This document shows positions 10,906-21,477 of a stretch of 64,000 bases of DNA, piece by piece. The position numbers and the translations under genes are program-made. The notes beneath the pieces were generated by a model. That model was not told the origin of the DNA. It did not search any database and was given only the letters and a program-made list of their open reading frames with translations. The stretch is from Cinnamomum chago (taxonomy: Eukaryota > Streptophyta > Magnoliopsida > Laurales > Lauraceae). The stretch is taken from contig CP142452.1 of the NCBI GenBank assembly GCA_038049695.1, positions 108,509,001-108,573,000 of the forward strand, read 5' to 3'. Each line of letters starts with the position of its first letter. The first letter of the stretch is position 1.

Positions 10906-12900
10906 ACCTTTCCATCGGCTCTCTCCGGTATATAGATTTGGGCCCCACGGGCTGATAGTAGGAGAACTGTCACACGATCCACATTATTTAATTTCGAGAG
11001 TTTAAATAGTTTTGATACCGTTAAATTAATTTTGGGAACTGTCTGCCATTGGGTCCACCTGTTATCCACATTTGTCGTTTCCTTACTTTCATGTGTTTGT
11101 CACGCATTAAGGTGGGCCCCACTTTGTTTCAAGAACAAAATGGCTTGGACAAAATAATGGTGGTACCCTTCTGATCCGGAGATCCGATCTCACGAATTTA
11201 TGGGCTGGAAGTGACCTGGCCCACCTTAATTAGTTAGGACCTGGCTCAAACTAAGGCTTTTGGACCATCAGCTTATGCCCAAGCCTCAAATATAGGCCAG
11301 ATTGGATGTTGAACTGGGTTTAGGCCTATCACTGATAGGCTCAACAATAGGTTTTATAACATGTTGTCACCCTTGTATTTGTGGAGTCCAGAGTTTTGAA
11401 GCCGATGGGTTCGAGCATGCTGTAATTGATTGGCAATCCGAACCCATAGTAAATGAATCTTAGACCATATTCTTTGCCGGGAGTTAGTTGTCGGATTGTA
11501 CGTAGTTATCCATTCTTATTGATTGGGCACAATTGATGATTGCCTTGAATCTTGTTGATTGCCAAAGATGGTGTCACCACAACTAAACAGGCCCTAAATG
11601 TGTCAGCCACTAGATTTTATAGAATTCAGAGTGAAGCTAGCAATCAGCTCATGAGGGCCTGGAGCATAAAGGTGTAAATGGTTGCATAGGCGAGTCCAAT
11701 GTTGTTTGAAGCCCAATCAACTATTGTGTTCAAAATATTCACAAGATAGCAAACGGGCACTTGAAACCAGACCTTTCTATCCATCTGGACCGTTCACCTC
11801 TGGGTTTACAAAATGTGTTCTATAGACCAACTAAAGGTCACAGTAACCCAGCCCAATTACCCAAACATGTGCTCAATTTTGCAAATCTAAAGTGCCGGCT
11901 TCTCCTCCCAAATATATTTTGTGCTCTCTGAAGGCTAAACAGGGTCGGCTAGGGTGAGCCTAGCACTATTTGGGACAGGTTTGTGTCTTATGGTTCTCAG
12001 CATTGCGTCTGGCCTGAATCTATTTTGACCGGCTTAATATTTGGGCCTTAATTAAGTGATAGAAAGTAATTAGCCTATCCCGACCCAGCCCAGGTAAGTA
12101 GGGCTTGCAGTTTAGTGATTGATTTGCCCAAATGAGTAACGCAGAGCCCAAACAATCCGCGCCTCACGAAGCGAAGAGGTCTTGTGTTCGACACCTACCT
12201 TCGTTGACCACCTCCCATAGTTTTACCAGGTGCATGTGGATAGGAGGGTTTCCATTTATCCCTAGGGATCAGTTCTTGGCTGTCCAAAATCAAGTCTCTC
12301 ATACTTGATTAAGACGAATGAAGATATGCATGTTTCTTGGTTAAATGAAAACCAATGCGATAAGTTGGGAAAATCTCCCGGTTAGTCGATCTCTTCTTGA
12401 ACTTGGGTGGCAAAATCTGATCCAAGCTGCTTACCTCAAGCCGCATTTGACTAGCATAACTTGACCTTAACCCAACCCACATTTGACTAGCATAACCCGA
12501 CCTTAAATATATACAGGTTGGTCAAGGGTACGGAGAATCTCACTCACTTTTGAATGGGCCGAGTTAGGGTTAAATTGCTCAACCTACCTAACTCATTTAA
12601 ATTGGTTGGTTGAGGGCCTACCCGATAGGTGAACCCTTTTCAAGCAATTCTGTGTTTTAATATTTTAGTGCTTAGAATAGCTTCTTTTAAATGAGCCAAA
12701 CTTGTATTGGGCTCTTTTGGCCTGCAACTTAACTCAAGTATGCCCTAATATTTAAAGTGGATTGGGTTAGAACCAAGCTTCCATGGGCTAGGACAGGTTA
12801 AATGGGTTGATCCGAATTGAATTCAGGTCATGTGGATCAGGTTCAGTTAACTCACAGCAGATGCAGGTTGAAAATAATTTACCCGTCCGTTTATCATGGG
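10906..12900. other. Intergenic, decayed repeats, no gene
   Basis: Two kilobases with no usable ORF. The text is rich in repeated gcccaa/ttgggc words, typical of old hAT-type or satellite-like debris. The phrase catttgactagcataac occurs twice (about 12442 and 12480). A tRNA-like B box (gtgttcgacacct, near 12187) has no partner A box that I can identify. Confidence 0.4.
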
Positions 12901-12906
12901 CATTTA

Positions 12907-13260
12907 ATCAAGTAGAAGAGGTCTTGTAAACTCGTTTTTCTGCGATCTAATATAAAGGAGGGGCATATGAGAGTCCCCTAGCATACTAATGTTTTATTAC
13001 GAGAGCTAAATGCAACCTTCATTTCTCATTATGCACCCTCTTTTTCTCTATTGGAGTGCTGCTGCCTTAAAAATGGTGGGTATGCGAAAGAGAAATAGGG
13101 GGTGCATTTAGAAGCTCTCTTTTATTACATGAAGAAGTTTGTCATATATAACCCTTAAAACAAACACCGAAAATGTGAATCCCTCTCCTCCAATGAACAA
13201 GCCGATCCTCTTCAAAACCACAACTCCCGTTTCAAAACTGGGTTATAAGAAAATAGAAAT
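12907..13260. repeat. Left flank of duplicated block Y1
   Basis: From agaggtcttgtaaac (about 12917), the sequence matches the flanks of the CACTA insertion in Y2: 34850-34865, resuming at 42458-42680 after the element. Shared words include tctgcgatctaatata, agagtcccc, ttattacgagagct, gatcctcttcaaaac and gggtataag. This copy gives the empty-site sequence for the CACTA element. The match stops near 13260, where Y1 has its own insertion (13300-15400). Confidence 0.8.
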
Positions 13261-13716
13261 ATGCATTTCGGTGAAACTTGATGATCCCAAAATGTGTTGT
13301 CGGGCACCACCGGTCAAGTAATGAGTAATTAATGTGAAAATTGAAAGAGAGAGAGAGAGAGAGAGTTTATAATGGTTCGGTCAGTGTGACCTACGTCCAC
13401 TCCAAACTGATAGTCTTTACTTCTCCAATGTAGGGATTTACAGGTTTAAAAGAATACAGTAATTGTGCAAAGATAGATAAGAGTTGCTTTTTTTTCCCCC
13501 AGTGCTGGTGGGGCTCTTGGATTTATAGTCTTCCTCCAACAGATGGGGATGACTCTTCAGCAACGGACGCTACATTCTAGCGGAATCTTCGAACCGCCCT
13601 CAACAGACGAGGCATGTAGGATCTCCTCCGCAGGACTTGGTAAAAGCAGATTAAGGAATACGACGCACTGACTTCGTCACTTCGTGGATCTAGACCCGAC
13701 TTTCACTGAATGGATT

Positions 13717-13797
13717 TGGAGCTGGGCTTATCATGGACTCGGGTCCCTTAGGCCTGACCTACCATCGTGGACTGAGTCACTTGGGCCTGACTCATCA
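13717..13797. repeat. 81-bp direct repeat, copy 1
   Basis: Matches 15217-15297 with four mismatches. Begins tggagctgggcttatcatgg and ends gggcctgactcatca. Read on the minus strand it starts with TGATG and ends with CCA, an LTR-like TG...CA border pair. No 5-bp target-site duplication fits, so it is not a proven LTR. Confidence 0.75.
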
Positions 13798-14159
13798 TTT
13801 GCCCCTCAACGCCTCGCACCAAAGGAAACCTTGAAAGTGAGGCATGTTGAATATCAGGCTTTCTTCACTCCGAGTACTCCTAGCCTTCCCAAACACTACC
13901 TGTCTCTTTTTACTCAAGAAGACGATGGAGTCTCTAGATCGACGAGATGTAGAAGAAGCTGTCGACGGCGCCACTGCGACGAACCACGGGCGGGGCGCCC
14001 CTGCGATGGGCGCCCTACTTCTGCAGGGGCGCCAGCCAGGGCACCCCTGTGGCTGCTGCGGGTGACGGACTGGGCAGGACTGGCGCCCCTGCTGCTGGTG
14101 CGGCTGTCGCCGAGGGGACCACTGCGACGCACGGCGGGCGGGGCACTGCCCAGGGCGCC

Positions 14160-14777
14160 CTAGGAAACTGAAAATAGGAAACTGGATGAACGGAGGCCTC
14201 CCAGAAAGGCGGTCATGGTGACTTTGTCATTGGGCTCCTTGACTTGGAGGACCTCCTCGTTAAAACGAGTGAGGTAACTCCTCAGACTCTCATCTCGGTC
14301 TTGTTTTATGCTAAGCAGGTGTGTGGCAGGCTTCTGGAGGCGGTGCCCACCGATAAAGTGTGAGACAAAAGATTTGCTCAACTCTCCAAATGGGGCTATG
14401 GATGCTTGGGGGAGATTGGCAAACCACTGCCGAGCGGAACCCTTCAATGTAGTTGGAAACGCCCTGCACATTATCTCGTCAGGAATATTATGCAACTGCA
14501 TTTTGGTTTTGTGCGTCTCCAGATGGTCCAGTGGATCCTTTGTTCCATCAAAGGTCTCTACAGATGACATCTTGAACTTCCGAGGGAGTGGGTAGTTCAC
14601 CACGTTAGGCTTGAACAGTGTATCCGTTCGCCCGACCAGATAATCTACCGTCTCCGGTGCTTGCGCCCTTATGGCGTTGAAGACATCGCCTAGTTGATTC
14701 TGCATTTCTTTGATCTTTTCCTCCCAGCAATGGCTGGGTTCCCTGGACGGACCAGGGTAATAACTTCCATCTTCCAT
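14160..14777 (-). pseudogene. Ty3/gypsy (Tat-like) gag fragment
   Basis: About 205 codons open on the minus strand. Recognisable gag words are PLPRKFKMSSVETFDGTKDP, LDHLETHKTKMQLHNIPDEI, MCRAFPTTLKGSARQWFANL and SYLTRFNEEVLQVKEPNDKV. This is the core Retrotrans_gag region, in which W-F-NL and F-F-xHF residues are typical. The ORF ends at about residue 205 with no CCHC zinc knuckle and no protease. Frame-shifted coding continues upstream into a Gly/Pro/Met-rich repeat (14900-15110). The fragment lies just 3' of the kinase gene and in the same orientation. Confidence 0.85.
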
Positions 14778-14899
14778 GCTGTGATTTTCACTCCCCCCTC
14801 CTGGAAATGAGGATCCTCCTCATTAAAAGCAGGGGGAGGAGGTGGAAGTCCACCGCGATTTGCCCCTCTTGGAGGTCCTCCGAATTGGGCTCCACCCGG

Positions 14900-15130
14900 G
14901 AGTGGAGGCACCTCGTGATGGGCGCGGCCTTGAGTGTCGACCAGGAGTACTTCGTATGGGGCGACATGGGAAACTCCAGCAGAGGCGCCCTGGGTGCCAT
15001 GGGAATGGGCACCCAGGTGTACTCCTCGGCCCTAGGCGCCATGGGGATGGGCACCCAGGTGAGGATGAGGACGGGAGGCTCATCGGCCCTGGGCACCATG
15101 GGGATGGGCGCCCGGGCGAGGTGCTCCTCT
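14900..15130. repeat. GC-rich degenerate tandem repeat in gag leader
   Basis: The words catggggatgggcacccagg and gccctgggtgccatgggaat recur three to four times with irregular spacing of about 50-60 bp. They code for Pro/Gly/Met-rich peptide in several frames. A related G+C-rich stretch (gggcgccc-type words) lies at 13970-14160. The GC content stands out from the AT-rich surroundings. Confidence 0.6.
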
Positions 15131-15216
15131 ACGTGGAGCAGTCGGATGCTCTGGGCGCGGTACTTCCTGCGGTCCTGTACCAAATGATGCTCCTCCTTGC
15201 CCTGCAAACATGAGTT

Positions 15217-15297
15217 TGGACCTGGGCTTATTATGGACTCGAGTCCCTTAGGCCTGACCTACCATCGTGGACTGAGTCACTTGGGCCTGACCCATCA
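15217..15297. repeat. 81-bp direct repeat, copy 2
   Basis: Partner of 13717-13797, exactly 1500 bp away. It lies between the gag fragment and the 3' end of the receptor kinase. Confidence 0.75.
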
Positions 15298-15436
15298 AAA
15301 CTGATGGCATCCCACGGATTGCGTACTTCTCTATCAAGGAATGCCCGATTGTCATCAGATAAATCTCTGTAATAAAATAAAGTCTAGATCAGGCTTCACC
15401 AACCCATCCGATGTTGGTTTAAAACCAGCGGTAATG

Positions 15437-18400
15437 TTACACCAAGCTGCCGTCCTCTTCAAGTGAGGATATCTTATTCTCACCTCCTGTGTTGCCAAAG
15501 ACGGGACTAGAAGCCTGGAGGAGTGGTGCCACATCATACTCACTACTGGCTTTCTTACTCCCAAAATTCTGAGATGGGCCACATTTGAGCAACACCTGCA
15601 GCACATCCTTCATCGAAGGCCTAGTTGAAGGTTGATTCCCTGTACATATCAACCCCAACTTAAACACCACACCCATCTCATTCAAGTAAGCAGGCTCTTT
15701 AACCTCCTCATCAAGTGCTTCCTCCAATTCCTTCCCCTCATGCAAGTGATGCCATGCCCACTCCACAAGGCTACCATACCCATCGCACGTGCTGCACGCT
15801 TCCCGTCCTGTCGCCAGCTCCAGAAGCACCACTCCAAAGCTATACACATCACACTTCTCATTCACTCGGGTCGTGTAGGCATACTCAGGCGCAATGTACC
15901 CGAACGAGCCCACGACAGTGGACACAGACTCTGGCACTCCTTGCCCCGCTAGCATCCGGGCCAACCCGAAATCTGCAATCCGGGCCTTGAATTCGGAGTC
16001 GAGAAGGATGTTGCTGGACTTCACATCTCGATGGATGATGGGAGGGGAGCAGGAGTGGTGCATGTAAGAGAGCCCCTGGGCCGCACCCACTGCGATCCAG
16101 TACCGGCTCGGCCAATCCAGTAGTTCCGATTCGATTGGTGGACCATTTCTCTTTTTAAACAGCCAACGGTCCAAGCTCCCATTCTCCATGTACTCGTACA
16201 CGAGAAGCTTCGAATCCTCGCTCGAGATGCAACACAGCAGTTTCACAATGTTGGAGTGTCGGATCCGGCCCAGTATCTCAATCTCAACTTGAAATTCCTT
16301 CTCCAACTTTGCATCCAAGTTCTTGCTCTTCCAAATCTTTTTCACTGCAACCACTTCACCCGCTCGATTCCCCACGGAGATCCGATAAACCTTTCCGGAT
16401 CCTCCGCTCCCTATCAGGTTGCTTTCGACCAGCCCACGTACGATGTTGGCCTCTGTGAAATCCAGCCGTTGGAATGAGGTGAACTTCCACGTGGCGAGAT
16501 CCTGTCTCTGCTTTCGCTTACTGTAATCTCGCAGGACGAACCAAGCGAGGAAAGCGAGGACGAGGGTTAAGAAGCCCGCGATGGCCAAGATCGAGGCGAG
16601 AACTCGGGGCGATATTTTGGACGACTCGCGAGATTGTGAAAAGCAGGAGCGGAGGTGGATGAAGAAGTTTGACGTGCAGAGACCTGGATTGTGGAGGAAG
16701 CTGTTGTCAAATCCCGGATTGTCTAACCCGTCCGGGATCTTGCCGCTGAGTTGGTTCGAGGAAAGGTCGAGTTGGCTGAGTTTAAGGATCCCAAGTTCCG
16801 GTGGGATCTCGCCGGATAGCTGGTTTCCCGACAGGTCGAGCGAGTTGAGCCCCGATAGCAATCCGATTGCCGCAGGAATTCTTCCGGTGAGCTGATTTTT
16901 GCTCAGATTGAGAACGTTAAGAGCTCTCCATGAGATGATCTTTGGCGGTAACTCACCGGAGATCCGATTTCCGTCGAGCTCAAGCGTCTGGAGTTGAGTG
17001 AGTTCGGTCAAACTTTCCGGAATCTCGCCGGAAAATTGGTTGTTGCTCGCCTTGAAGACCGTCAGAATCTTCGAATACGAGATTCTCGCCGGGATTGGCC
17101 CCGAGAAATTGTTGTTGCTGATCTCCAGTCGCGATAAATTCCATGCCAGCTTCTCCGGAAGCCGGCCGGTGAACTGATTATCGTAAATCATAATCGAGTT
17201 CAGATTCTCCGCCGACCAGAGTCCGCCCGGGATATCACCGGAAAACCGGTTCTTGTATAACTGCGCGGTCGTCAAGCTGTTACAATTTCCGAGGGATTCC
17301 GGCACGGATCCGCTCATATTGTTGGAGAAGACCACCAGGCCGCGGAGCACGCCGCCGTGGCAGAGATTCTCCGGCAGAGTTCCGGAGAGTCTGTTGATGG
17401 AGACCTCAAAATTCTCCAAATTCGTATGAAGTCCCAATTCCGGAGGCAGAGACCCCGTCAAGCTGTTGTTGAAGAGACGGATGTCGATCAGACGAGGCAG
17501 CCGGCCCAAACCGGCCGGGATCTCTCCGGAAATCCGGTTATAGTATAGAAACAGATAGGAAAGATTCTGCAGTTGTCCGAAATCTTCCGGAATCGTTCCT
17601 GTGAGCCGATTCATTGACAGATCTATGTCTTCCAGGCCGAGAGCATCAACCGGTCTCGGAATTTCACCAGACAAGCTGTTGTAGAAGAGATAAACTGTCT
17701 TCAAATTCTTCAATCTGAACAGATCTCTCGGAATGTCGCCGCTCAGTTTGTTATCTGGGAGATCGAGGAACACGAGATCAGTGAGGTTCGTGAGAGATTT
17801 AGGAATCTCACCGGTCAGATTCGAGTTTCTAATCCAGAGGTTCTTGAGCTTCTTCAACCTGCCGAACTCAGGCGGGATACTCCACCCCGGCATGATCGAA
17901 AAGTTACTGAGAACGAGGGTTTCAAGATTTGCCAGATTTCCGATCTCCGAGGGAACAGAGCCATTGAAGAGATTCAGATGTAGCTCGAGATCGATGAGAT
18001 TCGACATGCGGCCGATCCCCGGCGGGATGTCGCCGGTGAAGTTGTTTCCGTAGAGGTAGAAGTACTGGACGGAGGAGAGGCTGTCGATGTCGGAGGGGAG
18101 GCGGCCGACGAAGTGATTGTGCGAGATGTCGAGGTACTGGAGATTGGCGCAGTTGGAGAGATAAATGGGGAAAGGGCCGGGGATGTTGTTCCGGTAGAGG
18201 TCGATTTTGGTGAGGTTTGTGAGGTCGCAGATGGAGGACGGGATTGGGTAGGAGAGGCTCTTGTATTGAAGAACGATTGCAGTGATGGTGCCATCTGCGG
18301 TGCAATTGATCTCAGGCCAGGAGCAGTGGTTGCCATTGGAGGAAGTCCAGTTGGAGAGGGAAGGAGGGTTTTGCCAGTCTGACTTGATTTTGAGGAGGAT

Positions 18401-18535
18401 TTGGAGCTGTTGCTGTGCGGTTTGGGGTTGGGATTGGGATTGGGATTGGGATTTTGACTGGAAGGGCAGAGAGAGGAGGATGAGAAAGAGCAGGGCCAGT
18501 AGGGGAGAATGCGAAAGCAACATTAATTTCGCCAT
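15437..18535 (-). CDS. HSL3: LRR receptor-like kinase, HAESA-LIKE 3 type (subfamily XI)
   Basis: Single uninterrupted ORF of 1032 residues from the ATG at 18533-18535. An upstream in-frame ATG (18626) would add 31 residues that do not look like a signal peptide; the chosen start gives MAKLML plus a hydrophobic LLALLFLILLSLPF leader. Next come an LRR N-cap with paired Cys (NHCSWPEINC), about 20 plant LRRs of the GxIPxxLxxLxxLxxLxLxxN type with many N-glycosylation sites, a transmembrane helix at about 644-665, and a kinase domain. The kinase has GSGGSGK at 709-715, VAVKK at about 728-732, HRDVKSSN at about 833, DFGLA at about 853 and APEY; it looks catalytically complete. Arabidopsis HSL3 is known as a plasma-membrane receptor for CTNIP/SCREW stress peptides acting with SERK co-receptors. 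Assignment rests on LRR and kinase phrases shared with HSL3 (for example the IISW and GLL LRRs). No intron is seen. Close HAESA relatives remain possible. Confidence 0.85.
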   Translation of the reverse strand: MAKLMLLSHSPLLALLFLILLSLPFQSKSQSQSQSQPQTAQQQLQILLKIKSDWQNPPSLSNWTSSNGNHCSWPEINCTADGTITAIVLQYKSLSYPIPSSICDLTNLTKIDLYRNNIPGPFPIYLSNCANLQYLDISHNHFVGRLPSDIDSLSSVQYFYLYGNNFTGDIPPGIGRMSNLIDLELHLNLFNGSVPSEIGNLANLETLVLSNFSIMPGWSIPPEFGRLKKLKNLWIRNSNLTGEIPKSLTNLTDLVFLDLPDNKLSGDIPRDLFRLKNLKTVYLFYNSLSGEIPRPVDALGLEDIDLSMNRLTGTIPEDFGQLQNLSYLFLYYNRISGEIPAGLGRLPRLIDIRLFNNSLTGSLPPELGLHTNLENFEVSINRLSGTLPENLCHGGVLRGLVVFSNNMSGSVPESLGNCNSLTTAQLYKNRFSGDIPGGLWSAENLNSIMIYDNQFTGRLPEKLAWNLSRLEISNNNFSGPIPARISYSKILTVFKASNNQFSGEIPESLTELTQLQTLELDGNRISGELPPKIISWRALNVLNLSKNQLTGRIPAAIGLLSGLNSLDLSGNQLSGEIPPELGILKLSQLDLSSNQLSGKIPDGLDNPGFDNSFLHNPGLCTSNFFIHLRSCFSQSRESSKISPRVLASILAIAGFLTLVLAFLAWFVLRDYSKRKQRQDLATWKFTSFQRLDFTEANIVRGLVESNLIGSGGSGKVYRISVGNRAGEVVAVKKIWKSKNLDAKLEKEFQVEIEILGRIRHSNIVKLLCCISSEDSKLLVYEYMENGSLDRWLFKKRNGPPIESELLDWPSRYWIAVGAAQGLSYMHHSCSPPIIHRDVKSSNILLDSEFKARIADFGLARMLAGQGVPESVSTVVGSFGYIAPEYAYTTRVNEKCDVYSFGVVLLELATGREACSTCDGYGSLVEWAWHHLHEGKELEEALDEEVKEPAYLNEMGVVFKLGLICTGNQPSTRPSMKDVLQVLLKCGPSQNFGSKKASSEYDVAPLLQASSPVFGNTGGENKISSLEEDGSLV

Positions 18536-18790
18536 TCGGTTCTCAGTTGAGAGGAAGGAGGCCGCCGCTAGAAGGGCAGAAGGATGAGACAGAGCAGCGG
18601 AGAAAGAGAAGGAGAAAGGGAAAGACAAAGGGAGTGTGACTGTGATTTCTTCATGCTGCTACCCTTTTCTCTGCTTCAATTATCAGCGAGAGAGTTTTTT
18701 ATCCAATTAAAACTCCGCTGGAAAGAGAGAATTGTTATTTTATATTATTTTTTTGTTTTTTTTTTTTGGTTGTTGTGCCGTGGAGATGTT
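18536..18790 (-). promoter_or_regulatory. Predicted 5' UTR of the kinase gene, GA/CT-rich
   Basis: Between the chosen ATG and the expected start site below the TATA box lie about 250 bp. They include GA-rich runs (18597-18625 on the plus strand, so CT-rich in the transcript) and an A-rich tract complementary to 18745-18769. An in-frame upstream ATG at 18626 would extend the protein by 31 residues. Confidence 0.45.
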
Positions 18791-18814
18791 CTTGCTTCGA
18801 TGTTGACGTTGGCA

Positions 18815-18822
18815 TTTATATA
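18815..18822 (-). promoter_or_regulatory. TATA box of the kinase gene
   Basis: Minus-strand TATATAAA in the context ctattctatataaatgcc, about 285 bp upstream of the ATG. It is the only good TATA match close to the gene. A TGACG motif lies just downstream on the plus strand (18804-18808). Confidence 0.6.
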
Positions 18823-18841
18823 GAATAGAAAATTTGAGTCC

Positions 18842-18854
18842 AGTCAATAGTCAA
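18842..18854 (-). promoter_or_regulatory. Paired W-box motifs
   Basis: Two TTGACT motifs (W-box core TTGAC, the WRKY-factor site) at 18842-18847 and 18849-18854 on the minus strand, 20-32 bp upstream of the TATA box. Clustered W-boxes are usual in pathogen-responsive plant receptor genes. The same motif pair is kept upstream of the broken copy at 47303-47325. Confidence 0.55.
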
Positions 18855-18859
18855 TGATT

Positions 18860-21404
18860 CTTTTTAGGAAATAAAAGAGAGAAAATTAGCCAGACGTCCC
18901 TCTTAATAATGTCTTTTTAAGTCCTTTAAATTATATGATTTGCAGTTGAAGGTTTTAGTCCATGCGTTAGATTTAATAAAATTTTGAAAAGTTGCACATG
19001 GATTTTAGTTCTAAGAGTTGTATGTTTAAATACTATAAATTTTTTACACATTTAGTCATATGAGTGTAGTCCAAGAGCAGAACAAATCACACTTTTGAGA
19101 GACCTGAAAGAATCATTAGTAGAGATTAAAAACCACGTAGTGATTGAGCCTATCTATATCTATTTGGAGGACAGTGGTAGCTCTCCAAGAATTTGAGAAA
19201 ATGGGGTTAACAAAAGATTTATCTTTCACAAACCGAATAAATTTGTTTTTCCCTTTATCAACATTTGTCTTCTACTTTTGATAATTCAACCAAGATAATA
19301 TAAAATTATTAAATAATCTATTTCCGATAAAGATAACATTGAATTTTCAAACAAAAATAATAGAAATGTCTAAACACGGAAGATATTTAGATGTTAAGTT
19401 AGGGTAAATGAAGAGTTACTAACAGAATGTCTAAAAAATGATATTTTCTTTAGAAAATAAAAGTTGGGCCCATTAATATTTTTTATTTTGGTAGATAGTT
19501 GGCCCATTAATTTTGGCATTGAATGGGGTCAAAAGATTCCCATAAGTTCAATTCATGAAAGATTTTTTTTTTTTTTTATGATTTTTTTTCAGATCTAATT
19601 AAGTGGAGTCAATTGACCCCACTAGGATCAGCACCGCCCATGGGTGAGGACTCTTCTGCGTTATTTTTTAGTAGAATGAAGAGTTACTATTAGAGCTTCT
19701 TAGTCTAGTACTTCCAATCTCATAAGTGCATCAAATCTTACATTTACAAGGCTGATTTGCACATCTAACCATTTGAATTTATTTCACAAATTTAATCTTA
19801 GTTTTAAGTTCCTTAATATGATATTTAATGACTGATTTAACCCTTGTAAACAAATCAAGTTGCTTAAAATATTTTATTTCTTAGTTTTAAAACAAGTTTC
19901 TAAATACAAATCGAGGGAATAGATCAAGTTTCAAAATTTAAATGGGATGAAACGATTCAAATTAAAAAGTGTCACGTACAGACCGTTTGATCTGCATTCT
20001 GGGTTTCTGTGGGCCTCCTTTGAAAGATCCGAACCGTTGATTAGCTTTAAAATGCTGAGAACAACTAGACCCCCAAGTTTTAGATTATGATTCCTCTTGC
20101 TTTGTGAGAAACTTGGAAAAAACATTGAAACCGTTCATGCCCATTAGATGCACATAAATTCACATGTGCAAGTAGGTGAAATTGACAAACATTGGAATCT
20201 GAATCTCATGTGAGTCTGTTGCACATGTAATTGATTCACATGTGAATCAATTACTCATGTGAATCATTTTCACACAAAACAAACTACCCCTTAATTTATA
20301 GAGTTGGAAGGTATTCCTTTGAATTGAGTTACATCCACACAAATGGGCTCAAAGACATTTTATTGAAAAGGCATATTTTTAGTACAAGAGATACATTTTA
20401 TTGAAAATGCACATATTATATATTTTTGAAAGGACACATCCACAAAATGGGCCCCAATAAGCTGATGTAACTTCTCCTAATGCCAGAATTGAGGGGTTTT
20501 TTTGAAGTTTTTTTACAACCAACATTCAGCTTTAAAGAGAAAGAATTGGTCTTGATCAGATTTTATTCATATTGTTAGTTTGGAGGAATTTAAAACATAG
20601 GAAATGTGATTTTTCTTTATTTATTTATATCAAATGTGTTTTACATAGTAGTTAAAACTCTAAGGGCCTATTTCTTTACCAAAATTTTATTTCCTTGATT
20701 AATTCCATGGCTAGTTTCCAATTGATTGATAAAGTTTATTGTGTTCAAAAGGCAAAAAGAGAGAGAGAGATCTGAAACCCATTAGGTTAAATTCTGAGAA
20801 GTAACATGAAAAGACCACCAAATGTGAATGAAAATGATCGAGATATTTTATTTATTTTTGCTAACGAGAGTGTCTTGTCTCTTTTCAGACGGACTCTTTT
20901 TCAAGCACGTGAAGTCCTTACCTCCCCTCGCACCAAGTAAAGTAATCAGGATTATTGCCCTTGGTTCAACTTGATTTATTCGTAATTAAAAAAATCACTT
21001 TACCTTGAAGAAAATCAATTGATTTCATCAATAATTAAAAAAAGATAGAATTTGCTTGCAAGTCAAGATTGCTCACAGGATTGTAGATTAGAAAAGCTAG
21101 CTATTTATTTAAAAAGAAAAAGAAAAAAGAAAAGAAACTGAGATGGCTTTAAGTTATTCAAGTGTGTGAAATCTTTATTTTCAAGCAAAAAATAAGTCAC
21201 CTACACGATGATCTCAAAATGTTTTTAATCCAATATTCATCATAATTTGGAATCAATCAGCCTCTGATAATTTTCTTAAAAAAAAATGCATTAATTGGAC
21301 GGAACAGATCAATGGCCATCTGCACCATACCAATATGAATTGTAAATGGTCTTTAATATTTTAAATTAAAACGCACAAAACAAAAGAAAAACAAAGAAGA
21401 AGAA
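18860..21404. other. Intergenic, AT-rich, no gene
   Basis: No ORF with coding character. A cluster of interleaved palindromic words built on cacatgtg and tgattcacatgtgaatca occurs at 20160-20275. A short GA run is at 20756-20771. Y2 has no recognisable equivalent past about 47340, so the Y duplication ends near here. Confidence 0.4.
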
Positions 21405-21477
21405 TAAAAATGATGGTGTGATGTAAACGAAAGCTTTGACGCAACTCTACGGCTACTCAGAAGTCACTGCCTGGGAG

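Larger units (their letters stand above)
13300..15400 (-). mobile_element. Gypsy gag-bearing insertion 3' of the kinase gene
   Basis: Comparison with Y2 (42600-42720) shows about 2.1 kb extra in Y1 between the duplicated left flank and the kinase stop codon. The extra DNA contains a GA microsatellite (13348-13367), LTR-like sequence, a Tat-like gag ORF on the minus strand (14160-14777) preceded by a Gly/Pro-rich repeat, and two 81-bp TG...CA direct repeats exactly 1500 bp apart. The element is incomplete, with no pol. Its precise borders are not determined. Confidence 0.6.

Noticed and set aside
12150-12240. tRNA-like B box gtgttcgacacct
   Set aside because: No matching stems and no A box upstream.
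13684-15213. Plus-strand ORFs of 120-160 aa
   Set aside because: They lie opposite the gag fragment and its GC-rich repeat; no family and biased Arg/Gly/Pro content.
17922-18382. Antisense and alternate-frame ORFs over the LRR gene
   Set aside because: Shadows of the GC-rich LRR coding sequence; their codon composition is that of the wrong frame.
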